A DNA stretch of 64,000 nt from G963676795 sp963677215 (GTDB lineage: Bacteria > Desulfobacterota > Desulfuromonadia > Desulfuromonadales > Geopsychrobacteraceae), in the NCBI GenBank assembly GCA_963677215.1, contig OY781919.1, positions 992,001 through 1,056,000 of the forward strand, in the 5' to 3' direction. Position numbers and translations under genes: made by a program. The notes under the pieces were generated by a model. The model saw nothing but the letters and a program-made list of their open reading frames with translations, did no database searches and was not told where the DNA came from. Below, one piece after another: positions 10,201-17,857 of this stretch. Position 1 is the first letter of the stretch, and each line of letters begins with the position of its first letter.

Positions 10201-10258
10201 TCGTCATCACCAGCATGAAGGTACGGTTTTTCAATGCGAATATCTGCTGTTCCGGCAT
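7220..10258 (-). CDS. RND-superfamily efflux pump, inner-membrane permease
   Basis: A 1012-residue RND transporter, close to the usual 1000-1050 residues. An N-terminal helix (TFMLVMTILIIAAGLLAY), a large periplasmic loop, six helices, a second periplasmic loop and six C-terminal helices can be followed. The motif-A region in the fourth helix reads GMLVDNAIVVVDG: the first proton-relay Asp is kept but the second, Asp in AcrB, is Asn. Such single-Asp versions occur in other RND branches. Energy is proton motive force. It forms a tripartite complex with the upstream adaptor and downstream TolC protein. The spacer to the adaptor gene is unusually long for the operon (176 bp) and holds a hairpin repeat. 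Confidence 0.92.
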   Translation of the reverse strand: MPEQQIFALKNRTFMLVMTILIIAAGLLAYKNLGRLEDPTFTIKTALIVTPYPGAGPATVAEEVTDPLEEAIQALGQVKQVYSTSQEGVSLIYVDIKDTHKSNELPQIWDELRRKVSDAQVKLPPGAGPSRVNDDFGDVYGVFYALTGTDYSNAELKDYADQLKNELLKCRDVAKIDIWGAQREAIYVEFQQARLSQLGLSPQLIAQTVQTQNLVQSSGKVHIGDDYIRIDPSGEFASEKQIADLLVGTAQGMVRLSDIAVIERNYLDPPGNMLRYQGKPAIGLGVSTIAGGNVILMGDAVKAKLAALEQSRPKGLELHPIYFQAREVTEASNTFVVNLLEAVAIVIVLLLLFMGWRSGLLIGAVLLLTILLTFAGMYVMDIDLQKVSLGALILALGMLVDNAIVVVDGTLVRMERGEAAEAATQRTVRTTIWPLFGATLVAIFAFAAIGFSPGNVGEFCRSLFDVLAMSLFFSWILAISVTPLFCVWFLRGKLGPDADPHHGRFYRAYRRFLHLALSHRWTVLLVTLVLLVLAVVGFGRVPKAFFPDSTQRYFFVDLWNPQGTHIDKTARDMASLDDYVRSLQGVVATTSFIGEGGLRFMLAYDYQIQNSSYAQLLVEVEDYHEIDARIAEIEKFIKEQLPQSAAMGKKIQNGPNTSFKIEARFRGPDGAVLKELADQAEQIIAQNGGARDLRSDWRTPVKVLRPQFSEVQARFAGVSRSDLTTALQWHFNGVVGGLYREKNKLIPVIFRSVKKAEAADGFADIQVWSSLHRTFIPLSQITTGIQEVQEDALIKRRDREPTVTVQCNPQSGLADAYLHQIRGAIEAIDLPDGYSLEWGGEYEDSRESQEPLARIFPLCILGMFVVLLWLFNSFRRPVIIMLTVPLSLIGVAAGLLLTGLPFGFMAILGFLGLSGMLIKNAIVLIDQIELELSNGVQPYQAVLDASVSRIRPVVMAAGTTILGMLPLVFDPFYSAMAATIMSGLFAATFLTLIVVPVMYSKVYKITAEKNHV

Positions 10259-10306
10259 GCTCTGCGCCTCACTGGTTCAGATAATTATAAAAATCTACTT
10301 TTACAA

Positions 10307-10434
10307 AATGGATGGCTAGGCAAAAAACGGCAAATGCAAGGCGTGTAATGAGCGAGCAATGAGGCGTACTCGTGTACGTCGAAGCAGTGAGATCATTACA
10401 GCAACGCAGCAGTTGGCGAATTATTGCAACGCCA
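10307..10434. repeat. REP-like imperfect palindromic repeat inside the efflux operon
   Basis: The spacer between the adaptor and pump genes contains an imperfect inverted repeat centred near 10373, with arms around GGCGTAC / GTACGTC and taatgag / gatcatta and outer arms including GCAAGGCG and GCAACGC. It resembles short structured intergenic repeats I know from Geobacter/Desulfuromonas genomes. No other clear copy of this type is visible in the window. As RNA it would fold into a long hairpin between two operon genes and could tune their relative expression. Confidence 0.6.
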
Positions 10435-11217
10435 TCAGAGGAGAACTTCTGCCGTCATCCCCGGCAATACCCGGATGTCCTCAGGCGCCTTGAAACCAAA
10501 GCGCAGCAGATAGGTGCGCGTCACCGGATCGGCTGCAGACTGCCACTCCTTGAGTTCGGCGTCGAAAACCTGCCCCGGTTGACTGACCAGGCGAACCTGT
10601 GCGGCCGCACCTCGCTGCAGTCGATAGCGGATGATCTCGTTCTCCGGTACCCGGATCTCCACCTCCAGGCTGGAGATATCCTGCATCTCCATGACCACCC
10701 GACCGGCAGCAATCATTTCAAAATTCTCGACCTGCTTCTGGGTGACAACCCCGTCGAACGGAGCAAGTAATGAACAGTCCTGCTGGTGATGGCGTGCTAT
10801 GCGCAGTTGCGCTTCAAGGCTCTTGACCCCGGCTGAGCTGGAAGCAAAGGCGCTCTGGGCCAGATCGTAATCGGCGCTGGCACTGACCTGTTGCTCGAAC
10901 AGCGTCTGCGCTCGTTCGAGGTCCTTCCCGGCTTTCAGGTTCCGGGCTTTGGCTCCGGCCAGCTGAGCCTCCAGCACAGCGATCTGATCGGCAAAATCCC
11001 GGCGATCGATCTGCATCAACAGTTCCCCTTTACTCACCTTGTCACCTGGCATTTTTACCACCTTCACCAGGGGACCAGCGACCCGGAACGAAAGCTTGGC
11101 CGTCTGACTTGCCAGGATCGTCCCCGGATAGCTACGCTGCTCGGCACTGGCCGCCCCCGCCACAAGTACCAGCAGAAGAGTCGGCAGCAGCAGGAAGGTC
11201 ATCAATCCTCTATTCAT
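10435..11217 (-). CDS. Periplasmic adaptor (membrane fusion) protein of RND efflux system
   Basis: A 260-residue HlyD/AcrA-type protein, shorter than the usual 350-400 residues. It has a signal peptide (ending AGAASA|EQ). A first barrel/lipoyl half is KVVKMPGDKVSKGELLMQIDRRDF, followed by an alpha-hairpin (about residues 75-145) and a second lipoyl half (DCSLLAPFDGVVTQKQVENFEMIAAGRVVMEM). A beta-barrel domain completes it. The membrane-proximal domain seems minimal. It bridges the RND pump and TolC. Its ATG lies inside the end of the tetR gene (8-bp overlap), with AAAGGAA as ribosome-binding site. Confidence 0.9.
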   Translation of the reverse strand: MNRGLMTFLLLPTLLLVLVAGAASAEQRSYPGTILASQTAKLSFRVAGPLVKVVKMPGDKVSKGELLMQIDRRDFADQIAVLEAQLAGAKARNLKAGKDLERAQTLFEQQVSASADYDLAQSAFASSSAGVKSLEAQLRIARHHQQDCSLLAPFDGVVTQKQVENFEMIAAGRVVMEMQDISSLEVEIRVPENEIIRYRLQRGAAAQVRLVSQPGQVFDAELKEWQSAADPVTRTYLLRFGFKAPEDIRVLPGMTAEVLL

Positions 11218-11860
11218 GATTTTTCCTTTCGGTCAGGCTGAACAGATTTAACGCCTGCAGAATGCAGGTCTCGGTCAGGCTGTTGATGTAGCTCTCATCG
11301 TAGCAAGTCATTCCGGCCTGTTCGAGGATGAGCGGACGATAGTCTATATGCAGAAACAGAGGGGCTTCGATCAGCACCCGGTACTGAATCGCCTTGAGTC
11401 GATCAATCTGAGGATCGATCCGTTGAAAAAGGTGAAGAATGGCTTCCCCTTCAGGGATGATAAAAACCTCTCGGAAGGTCTTCTGCAGATCACTTTGCCG
11501 CTGTAGAAGAGAATGAACAATCCGGCAGTGCCAGTCGGGAACCTCCGGATCAAACAGCAAGGAAATTTCACGTCTGATCAATCTTGCGATGCCCTCGGCC
11601 TGCCCTTCACGGCTATCCAGATCACAGCCACTGAGAGCATTCTCCAGCGGATTATTCAGCCAGGGCTCGACAACACGTACAACCACTGCTTCAAACAGCT
11701 GCTGCTTGCCACCGAAATGGTAATGAATACTGCCGATGTTTTCACCACTCAACTCGGCGATCTGGCGGGTCGAAATCGCGTCGAATCCGCTTTCGGCAGC
11801 CAGCCGACCAGCTGCATCGATCAATGCATCGCGGGTTTTTTCACTTTTTGAATAGGCCAT
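11210..11860 (-). CDS. TetR-family repressor of the efflux operon
   Basis: A 216-residue TetR protein. The N-terminal helix-turn-helix is RDALIDAAGRLAAESGFDAISTRQIAELSGENIGS followed by IHYHFGGKQQLFEAVV, the family signature; the ligand-binding C-terminal half is variable. A GTG at 11872 would add four residues, but GGAGGT lies 5 bp before the ATG at 11860 and decides the start. It is the first gene of the operon tetR-adaptor-pump-TolC-thpR and overlaps the adaptor start. Palindromic sites sit on its own promoter, so it very probably represses the whole operon, including itself, until a toxic ligand binds. Confidence 0.9.
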   Translation of the reverse strand: MAYSKSEKTRDALIDAAGRLAAESGFDAISTRQIAELSGENIGSIHYHFGGKQQLFEAVVVRVVEPWLNNPLENALSGCDLDSREGQAEGIARLIRREISLLFDPEVPDWHCRIVHSLLQRQSDLQKTFREVFIIPEGEAILHLFQRIDPQIDRLKAIQYRVLIEAPLFLHIDYRPLILEQAGMTCYDESYINSLTETCILQALNLFSLTERKNHE

Positions 11861-11881
11861 TGTTACCTCCACAACCCAGAC

Positions 11882-11921
11882 AATTTAGTCAAATGACTAG
11901 ATTTAGTCAATCGATTAAATT
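11882..11921 (-). promoter_or_regulatory. Sigma-70 promoter of the efflux operon overlapped by TetR operators
   Basis: On the minus strand TTGACT (11905-11910) and TAAATT (11882-11887) are separated by exactly 17 bp. Two palindromes overlap them: TAGTCA-AA-TGACTA (11886-11899) between and over the elements, and an imperfect 18-bp dyad at about 11902-11919 covering the -35 box. This is the classic layout for autorepression by the TetR protein encoded immediately downstream. Confidence 0.75.
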
Positions 11922-11942
11922 TGTCCTTCAAACATAAAAAAA

Positions 11943-11964
11943 GCCCGATTCCTAAGAATCGGGC
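11943..11964 (-). terminator. Rho-independent terminator of the liv operon
   Basis: GCCCGATTC-CTAA-GAATCGGGC is a perfect 9-bp stem. On the minus strand it is followed by TTTTTTT, so it ends the livM transcript just before the tetR promoter. Confidence 0.9.
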
Positions 11965-12023
11965 AAGTGCATAAGAGGTGGGGAAGGTAGATCTGATTTA
12001 AACCTGATTGTTTTACGTCCTGA

Positions 12024-12974
12024 TTACTTATAAGCCCGCCGCGGCGAGAGGATCTCCAGACCGGTCTTCTCGCGCAGGGTGCCCATGATGCCACGTGGGG
12101 CAATGAGGATAACGACCACGGCAACCAGGCCGAGGATAATCATACTCATGCCCGGGAAGTTATACAGGTACTGGGTCAGCAGCACGTAGAGAATGGCGCC
12201 GATGATCGGCCCTTCCATGGTGCCGATACCGCCGATGATGACCATGAAGGTCATGGCCACGGTCCAGCTGATACTGAACCCGGAGGACGGCATGATGTAG
12301 CCCTGCATCATGTACATGACGCCACCGGCCAGGCCGGTGATGAACGAGGCGATCAGGTAGCATTTGAGCTTGGTGCGGAAAATCTCGACGCCCATGGTCT
12401 CGGCGGCCGAAATATTGTCGCGCATACCCATCAGCGCCAGGCCGATCTTGGTCCTCATCATGATAAAGACGACCAGCACGGCACCGAGGCCAAGAATCAG
12501 TGCGGTGAAGTAAATCTGGGTCGGGCTGATCCGGTAGACCGAGTTGATGCCGATCCCCTTGGCGTACTTGACGAAGCTCCAGTTGGAAAAGGCGATGATC
12601 AGCGCCTCGGCGACGACCCAGGAGCCGATGGCGAAGTAGACACCGCTCATCTTGAACAGGGCCGGTGAGATCACCAGGGCGAAGACGACCGAGATTACCG
12701 CGCCGACCAGGATCGCCAGGTAGACGTTCATGCCGTAAGAGACCGAAAAGACCGCCAGCGAGTAACCGCCGATGCCGATGAACGACTGCATGCCGAGGGA
12801 AAGCAGGCCGGCGTAACCACCCATCAGGTTCCACATCTGGCCCATCGCCATGTAGATGAGGATCAGGGTCATGGTCGCCATCAGCGACTCGCTGCCGACG
12901 AAGGGGACGGCGATCAGGGCAATGACAATGATGGCCGTAATGACAATATATTTAATCATCTGTTGTTTAAGCAT
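12024..12974 (-). CDS. livM: Branched-chain amino-acid ABC transporter permease LivM
   Basis: A 316-residue integral membrane protein with about ten hydrophobic segments. It has the LivM hallmarks NLMGGYAGLLSLGMQSFIGIGGY near the N-terminus and GRALMG-like MMRTKIGLALMGMRDNISAAETMGV, the cytoplasmic loop that contacts the ATPases. It is the last gene of the binding protein-livG-livF-livH-livM operon, 9 bp after livH, with a GGAGG ribosome-binding site. With LivH it forms the membrane channel. The substrate may be a branched-chain amino acid or a related amide or carboxylate; the permease does not discriminate by sequence. Confidence 0.93.
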   Translation of the reverse strand: MLKQQMIKYIVITAIIVIALIAVPFVGSESLMATMTLILIYMAMGQMWNLMGGYAGLLSLGMQSFIGIGGYSLAVFSVSYGMNVYLAILVGAVISVVFALVISPALFKMSGVYFAIGSWVVAEALIIAFSNWSFVKYAKGIGINSVYRISPTQIYFTALILGLGAVLVVFIMMRTKIGLALMGMRDNISAAETMGVEIFRTKLKCYLIASFITGLAGGVMYMMQGYIMPSSGFSISWTVAMTFMVIIGGIGTMEGPIIGAILYVLLTQYLYNFPGMSMIILGLVAVVVILIAPRGIMGTLREKTGLEILSPRRAYK

Positions 12975-12983
12975 GGCAGCCTC

Positions 12984-13847
12984 CTATTTCCGCGTTGCGG
13001 ACGCAAACAGTCCGTTGGGCCGCAAGGCCAGAATAATCAGCAGCACGATATAGGCGATCAGCATCTGCACGCCGGAACCGAAGATATAACCACCGAGCAA
13101 CTGCGAAACACCGAGCACGATGCCACCGGCCAGGGTGCCGATGACACTCCCCATGCCGCCGATGACCACGACCCCAAAAGCGATGATCAGGTACTGGGTG
13201 CCGCTCGACGGATAGAAGACGAAGGTCGAACCGATCAGGGTGCCGGCCAGGGCGGCGATGCCCAGCGCGATGACCATGGCGTAGACGTAAGCGCGGCGGG
13301 TGTTGACCCCCATCAACTCGGCGGCCATGGTGTCGTTGGAGGTGGCGCGGATCGAACGGCCGAAGTTGGTCTTTTCCAGCACGTAGTGCAGGCCGACGAT
13401 GACGATCACCCCGACGACGAAGCTGAACAGGTACATGGCCGAGATCGACAATGCGTCGGTCGACAGCACGTTCATCTTGGCCAGCGGGTTGACGATGCTC
13501 TGGTTATCTGCCCCAAAGATCTTGAGCAGCAGATTGGAGAGGAAGATCGACACACCGAAGGTGACCAGCAGGGCCGGTTCGTCCCCCTTGTCGAGCACCC
13601 GGTTGACCAGGAAGTTCTGGATCAAGAAGCCGACAATGAGCATGGCAACGATGGACAGAATGGCGGAAGCCCAGAGCGGGATCCCCATGCCCTTCATCAG
13701 GATCATGGTGATGTAGGTGCCCAGGATCATCAGATCGCCGTGGGCGAGATTGGTCAGGCGCATGATCCCGAAAACCAGGGACATGCCGACCCCTATGATA
13801 GCATAGAGGCCTCCCAGCAGTACGCCTGTTACTATAACCTGTAACAT
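12984..13847 (-). CDS. livH: Branched-chain amino-acid ABC transporter permease LivH
   Basis: A 287-residue permease. The N-terminal VTGVLLGGLYAIIGVGMSLVFGIMRLTNLAHGDLMILGTYI is diagnostic for LivH, and the coupling loop is FGRSIRATSNDTMAAELMGVNTRRAY. About eight membrane segments are visible. It lies 15 bp after livF with AAGGAGG before the ATG. It pairs with LivM as the heterodimeric channel of the importer. Confidence 0.93.
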   Translation of the reverse strand: MLQVIVTGVLLGGLYAIIGVGMSLVFGIMRLTNLAHGDLMILGTYITMILMKGMGIPLWASAILSIVAMLIVGFLIQNFLVNRVLDKGDEPALLVTFGVSIFLSNLLLKIFGADNQSIVNPLAKMNVLSTDALSISAMYLFSFVVGVIVIVGLHYVLEKTNFGRSIRATSNDTMAAELMGVNTRRAYVYAMVIALGIAALAGTLIGSTFVFYPSSGTQYLIIAFGVVVIGGMGSVIGTLAGGIVLGVSQLLGGYIFGSGVQMLIAYIVLLIILALRPNGLFASATRK

Positions 13848-13862
13848 GTGAAGTCCTCCTTG

Positions 13863-14591
13863 TTACGCAAACTTGTTCATGCCGAAATAGGCATCGTTGA
13901 CTTCGTCAAAATCGAGCTCGGAGCTCTTGCCTTCCATGACGATGCGCCCTTCGAGAACCACATAGGCGTAGTCGGAATGCTTGAGACTGCGAGTGACATC
14001 CTGCTCGACCAACAGCAGGGTCAAGCCTTGCTCATTGATTTCCTTGATCTTGGCGTAGATGTCCTTGATGATGACCGGCGCAAGCCCCAAAGAGACCTCG
14101 TCGAGCAGCAGCATCTTCGGCTGGGCCATGATCGCCCGGCCGATCGCCAGCATCTGGCGCTGACCGCCGGAGAGGAAGGAGGCGAGCTGGTTCTGCTTCT
14201 CTTTGAGGATCGGGAACAGGTGATAGATCTTTTCCAGCTGCTCCATCCGCTCCCGGTTGCTCTTGGCCAGAAAAGCGCCCATCAGCAGGTTGTCGCGGAT
14301 GGTCATCTTTTCGAAGGTATGGCTGCCTTCCGGGCTCATGGTCAGGCCCATCGAGACGATCTTGCTGGTCCGGGTGCCGGTAATGTCCTGGCCCATGAAC
14401 TGGACAGAACCTTTTTTCGGCTTGTTGATGCCGACGATGGTTTTCATGATCGTCGATTTACCGGCCCCGTTGGCGCCGATGATCGAGACGACCGAGCCCT
14501 GCTTGATCGACAGGGAGATATCGTGGACGGCTTCAAAGTCATGGTAGGCGACATCAAGGTTTTTGACTTCGAGCATAACCTGATCTTTCAT
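13863..14591 (-). CDS. livF: Branched-chain amino-acid ABC transporter ATPase LivF
   Basis: A 242-residue ABC ATPase. Walker A is GANGAGKST (about residues 39-47), the signature is SFLSGGQRQMLAIGRAIMAQP, Walker B is MLLLDEVSLGL and the switch His is replaced by the LivF-typical VEQDV. The start codon overlaps the stop of livG by one base (TAATG), so the two ATPases are translationally coupled. It acts as a heterodimer with LivG on the cytoplasmic face of LivHM. Confidence 0.93.
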   Translation of the reverse strand: MKDQVMLEVKNLDVAYHDFEAVHDISLSIKQGSVVSIIGANGAGKSTIMKTIVGINKPKKGSVQFMGQDITGTRTSKIVSMGLTMSPEGSHTFEKMTIRDNLLMGAFLAKSNRERMEQLEKIYHLFPILKEKQNQLASFLSGGQRQMLAIGRAIMAQPKMLLLDEVSLGLAPVIIKDIYAKIKEINEQGLTLLLVEQDVTRSLKHSDYAYVVLEGRIVMEGKSSELDFDEVNDAYFGMNKFA

Positions 14592-15313
14592 TACTCTTCA
14601 CCTCCCATATAGACTCTGGCCACCTCGTCCGAATTCATGACATCGTGCGGCTTGCCGCAGATGATGTCCTCGCCGTCAGCGAGACAGAGAACCCTGTTGG
14701 TTCCCTCGAGCATGGTTTTGATGATGTGCTCGATCCAGATGACGCTGACGCCCTGGCTCTGAACCATCTTGACCAGCTGGATGATGCTTTCAACTTCCGA
14801 CTCGGTCAGTCCGCCGCCGACCTCGTCAAGCAGCAGGATCTTCGGGTTGGTCGCCAGGGCGCGGCCGATCTCGAGGCGCTTGCGGTCGAGCAGGCCGAGC
14901 TTGCCAGCGAACCAGGTCATCTTGTTGTCGAGACCGATGGTCTTGCCGACCTCCTTGGCCCGGACCTTGGCATCCTTTTCCGACAGGCCGTCGCCGTAGA
15001 CGCCGCCGAGAATGATATTTTCAAAGACCGTCATCTGCTCAAACGGCCGCGGAACCTGGAAGGTCCGGCCGATTCCGGCCCGGCAACGGCTGGTGATATC
15101 GTCTTTGGTGATATCCTTGCCTTCCAGAGTGACCGATCCGTTGGTTGGCTTGAGAATCCCGGTCAGGATATTCAACATAACTGTTTTTCCGGCCCCGTTC
15201 GGGCCGATAACCCCCAACACCTCATTCTTGTCCAGCGTGAAATTCACCGATTTCAACACGTGGTTACTGCCGAATGAGATACCGAGGTCTTCGACTTTGA
15301 GTATCGCGCTCAC
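14591..15313 (-). CDS. livG: Branched-chain amino-acid ABC transporter ATPase LivG
   Basis: A 240-residue ABC ATPase with Walker A GPNGAGKT (about residues 37-44), the LivG-typical GIGRTFQVPRPFEQMTVFENI, Walker B ILLLDEVGGGLTESEVE and switch IEHIIKTML. The signature region reads LGLLDRKRLEIGRALATNP rather than LSGGQ, a common LivG variant. It is separated from the upstream binding-protein gene by 132 bp containing a strong hairpin, and it overlaps livF by one base. Confidence 0.93.
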   Translation of the reverse strand: MSAILKVEDLGISFGSNHVLKSVNFTLDKNEVLGVIGPNGAGKTVMLNILTGILKPTNGSVTLEGKDITKDDITSRCRAGIGRTFQVPRPFEQMTVFENIILGGVYGDGLSEKDAKVRAKEVGKTIGLDNKMTWFAGKLGLLDRKRLEIGRALATNPKILLLDEVGGGLTESEVESIIQLVKMVQSQGVSVIWIEHIIKTMLEGTNRVLCLADGEDIICGKPHDVMNSDEVARVYMGGEE

Positions 15314-15373
15314 TGTTCTTCATCTCCTGAAATGCACTGGTGTCAAAACCAGCAAGGTGTGTCCATGGGCCGA

Positions 15374-15418
15374 TGGGTTTCGGCCGACTGCCAGAGCAAC
15401 TGACAGTCGGCCGACCCA
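15374..15418 (-). promoter_or_regulatory. Intercistronic hairpin between binding-protein gene and livG
   Basis: TCGGCCGACTG (15380-15390) pairs perfectly with CAGTCGGCCGA (15404-15414), and outer TGGGT/ACCCA extends the stem. No T-run follows on the minus strand, so it is more likely an RNA-stabilising or attenuating hairpin than a full terminator. Such elements commonly raise the periplasmic binding protein over the membrane components. Confidence 0.65.
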
Positions 15419-15445
15419 CCAACCGGGTGTTAAGCGGATGAAGGT

Positions 15446-16714
15446 TTACTTCTGGGTGGTCCCTGGAATGATCTTGATTTCTGCGGTCACAGGGAGCTCA
15501 GGAATCTGGGTGTTGGCGATGATTTCCTGCTTCCAGCTGCCGTCGGCCTGCATGACCCACTGGCCGGTGACCAGAGCCTGGACTGAAGCATGACGGTCGT
15601 CGTACTTGACATGGCCGACGCAGGTGTCCAGATCGGTCTCGGCAGCTGCCTTGACGATCTTGTCGGTATCAAGAGACTTGGCGCGGGTCAGGATATCGAC
15701 CAGCAGTTCGACGTTTGCGTGCTTGTAACCGACGGTTGCAGGAGGGTTGCTGCCGAATTTTTCGGTCCACATGGCACCCAATTGCTGAGCGTTCTGGCCG
15801 GTCAGGGACGAAACGTAAGGATGGTTCGGGGTCCACCAGACTTCGGAGATAACGCCGTCGCCCAAGCCTTCGCCGATCGCGTTGACGTCAGCTTCGAACA
15901 GGGTGGCCTTGGCGATGGTGGTGACCTTTGGAACATAGCTCTGCTGGTGGCACTGCTTCCAGAAGGTGGCGAAGTCAGGGGTGATCATGACACCGACGAT
16001 GACGTCACAGCCTTCTTTCTTGAGTTCCTTGATGATGGAGGTGTAGTCGGAGCTGCCGGTGGTGTAGCGGCCCGGATCGACAACTTCATAGCCACGGGCG
16101 TTGGCGGCAGCCTTGATGGCACCGGCGATTTCGATCCCTTCAGCGTCGTTGGCGGCGAGCAAGCCGACCTTCTTGTTGGTCGAGGTCAGGTCCCAGGCGT
16201 CGATGAAGCAGTCGAGCTCGTTTTTGGTGTTGAAGAAGGCATGGAAGGAGTTGTAGTAAGGACCGCCGTCGAGCCAGGCGTCAACCGGAGCATCAACCGA
16301 GATACAGGCGGTGCCGTAACGCTCACAGGCTGCCGAAACCGGGTTAACGGTGTCAACGGTGTGAGAGACGATCATGACATCGACCTTGTCCTTGGTAATC
16401 AGCTTGGTGGCTGCTTCGGAAGCCTTGGTCGGGTTACTTTCGGAATCGGCGATGATGAATTTGAGAGGCAGTTTCTTGCCGGCTTCCTCAACGTAAATAC
16501 CGCCTTCGGCGTTGATCTTCTCGACCGCTTTTTCTTCCATGTACGGAGTGCCCTGGCCAAAGGACGCCAGAGGACCGGTCAACGGGGCGACACGCCCGAC
16601 CAGGATGTACTCCTTGGCCTTCTTGGCGTAGGCGGTGGTTCCGGAAAGGGTAGCAACCATCAAGGTTGCCAGGATGAGGCCTAACAGTTTGAATGTTCTA
16701 CGTTTCACGCTCAT
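15446..16714 (-). CDS. Periplasmic substrate-binding protein of Liv-type ABC importer
   Basis: A 422-residue type I periplasmic binding protein. The signal peptide covers about residues 1-30 (VATLSGTTAYA). The mature protein begins with YILVGRVAPLTGPLASFGQGTPYMEEKAVEKINAEGGI, typical of the Peripla_BP_6 family, and continues with ADSESNPTKASEAATKLITKDKVDVMIVSH. It is longer than E. coli LivJ (about 345 mature residues) and has Trp/Asp-rich inserts (VDAWLDGGPYYNSFHAFF), so the ligand may be an amide, short carboxylate or aromatic compound. GAGGAG precedes the ATG. It is the first gene of the liv operon. Confidence 0.88.
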   Translation of the reverse strand: MSVKRRTFKLLGLILATLMVATLSGTTAYAKKAKEYILVGRVAPLTGPLASFGQGTPYMEEKAVEKINAEGGIYVEEAGKKLPLKFIIADSESNPTKASEAATKLITKDKVDVMIVSHTVDTVNPVSAACERYGTACISVDAPVDAWLDGGPYYNSFHAFFNTKNELDCFIDAWDLTSTNKKVGLLAANDAEGIEIAGAIKAAANARGYEVVDPGRYTTGSSDYTSIIKELKKEGCDVIVGVMITPDFATFWKQCHQQSYVPKVTTIAKATLFEADVNAIGEGLGDGVISEVWWTPNHPYVSSLTGQNAQQLGAMWTEKFGSNPPATVGYKHANVELLVDILTRAKSLDTDKIVKAAAETDLDTCVGHVKYDDRHASVQALVTGQWVMQADGSWKQEIIANTQIPELPVTAEIKIIPGTTQK

Positions 16715-17103
16715 TTCTCCTCAATCTAACTAAGTTTTACCTGCTATTAATAGCTGTCCGAGATGGACAGTTCCCCACAATCACTAAGCTCAGAAGTAAA
16801 TAACTTATTTACATTTGGTAAATTTGGTAAATGAAGACCATGCAGAGGAGAGAGGCAGTGGTCTCCATTGGTCATCACATCACGTAACCACCTCATATCA
16901 CGTGGAAATATTTTTGAACAATCGGTTTTACTCGACCTTTACAATTCCTTTACATTAGTGAACCATAATTGTTAAGACAGTGGCAGATAAATCAAGGGAA
17001 AATGCCCTTTTAATCGAAAAACTGGTTATTTACAGAATCTTACCATCTTCGTTAATTTTTGCTAATCTTTTACCCTGCACCATCCCAACATCAGCACACC
17101 ATG
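16715..17103. other. AT-rich divergent intergenic region with short palindromes
   Basis: No gene is seen. It separates the liv operon (minus) from the Fe-S membrane protein (plus). It contains the perfect palindrome GCTATTAATAGC (16743-16754), the dyad CTGTCC-N5-GGACAG (16754-16770) and a tandem 9-bp repeat atttggtaa-atttggtaa near 16813-16830. These could be operators for the liv operon, but no matching regulator is nearby and no convincing promoter was found for the minus strand. Confidence 0.35.
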
Positions 17104-17132
17104 TTGACATATTCGACGTTTCCATATATATA
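17104..17132 (+). promoter_or_regulatory. Sigma-70 promoter of the Fe-S membrane protein gene
   Basis: A perfect TTGACA (17104-17109) and TATATA (17127-17132) are 17 bp apart. Transcription would start near 17139, only about 20 bp before the chosen ATG at 17158, which has AAGGA as ribosome-binding site. This rules out the longer upstream start at 17059. Confidence 0.75.
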
Positions 17133-17157
17133 CCTTTCTGAATCTAAGGATGCCTAT

Positions 17158-17826
17158 ATGTCAACATACAAAAAATCATCCCCCAAAGTAGCAAGCTACA
17201 AATGGATCCTGGCCTTGATCATGGTTAGCGTACTGGCCCTCGGCTGGAAATTCCCACTGCTCGGTTTTATTGTGCCGATCGCCATGCTGGCCGGCATCAT
17301 CGGTAGTTTCTTCCGCGGCCGCTGGGTCTGCGGCAATCTCTGTCCGCGCGGCAGCTTTCTCGACAGCTGGTTCAGCCTGATAGCGGCAAACAAAAAGATT
17401 CCCGCGCTGTTCAGAAAGAAAGCGTTTCGCTGGTCACTGCTGGTCGTGTTAATGGGGTTCATGGCCTTTCGCCTGAGCCAGAATATCGGCAGCTTGACTC
17501 ACTGGGGGCTGGTATTCTGGCAGATGTGCCTGATTACGACAATCGCCGGCGTCTTGCTTGGTCTGCGCTATTCGGCGCGCAGCTGGTGCAGTATCTGCCC
17601 GGTCGGAACTATGGCGGGGACGATCGGCGGGAAAAAGTACTGCCTGCAGGTCGATGAATCCTGCAAAGCCTGTGGTCTATGTGAAGCGAGCTGTCCGATG
17701 CAGCTGAACATCGCTAAATATCGCGGCCAGGAAAGTCAAAAGGAAATTGACTGCATCAAATGCGGCGTCTGTCGCAGCATCTGCCCGCAAGATGTCCTGA
17801 GCTGGCCGGAAAAGAAAGCCGCCTGA
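17158..17826 (+). CDS. NapH/CcoG-like membrane protein with two 4Fe-4S clusters
   Basis: A 222-residue protein. Three to four membrane segments (about residues 15-50 and 95-140) are followed by a C-terminal ferredoxin domain with CKACGLCEASCP and CIKCGVCRSICP, each ligating a 4Fe-4S cluster. Two CX3CP motifs, CGNLCPRG and CSICPVG, lie at the cytoplasmic ends of membrane helices as in NapH, NosR and related quinol-linked proteins. The likely role is passing electrons between membrane quinol and a soluble partner, but no partner gene is adjacent. The gene stands alone between its own promoter and a strong terminator. The start was chosen from AAGGA at 17146 and the promoter position. Confidence 0.85.
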   Translation: MSTYKKSSPKVASYKWILALIMVSVLALGWKFPLLGFIVPIAMLAGIIGSFFRGRWVCGNLCPRGSFLDSWFSLIAANKKIPALFRKKAFRWSLLVVLMGFMAFRLSQNIGSLTHWGLVFWQMCLITTIAGVLLGLRYSARSWCSICPVGTMAGTIGGKKYCLQVDESCKACGLCEASCPMQLNIAKYRGQESQKEIDCIKCGVCRSICPQDVLSWPEKKAA

Positions 17827-17857
17827 ACCGCCCCAATACAAATCCGAACATATTCAC

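Noticed and set aside
12963..13844. Plus-strand open frame opposite livH, and similar frames opposite livM, livG and the binding protein
   Set aside because: Asp/His/Gln-rich shadows of well-supported transporter genes.
16811..16831. Tandem atttggtaa repeats as a CRISPR or iteron array
   Set aside because: Only two short copies; no spacer pattern or replication gene nearby. No CRISPR array was seen anywhere in the window.
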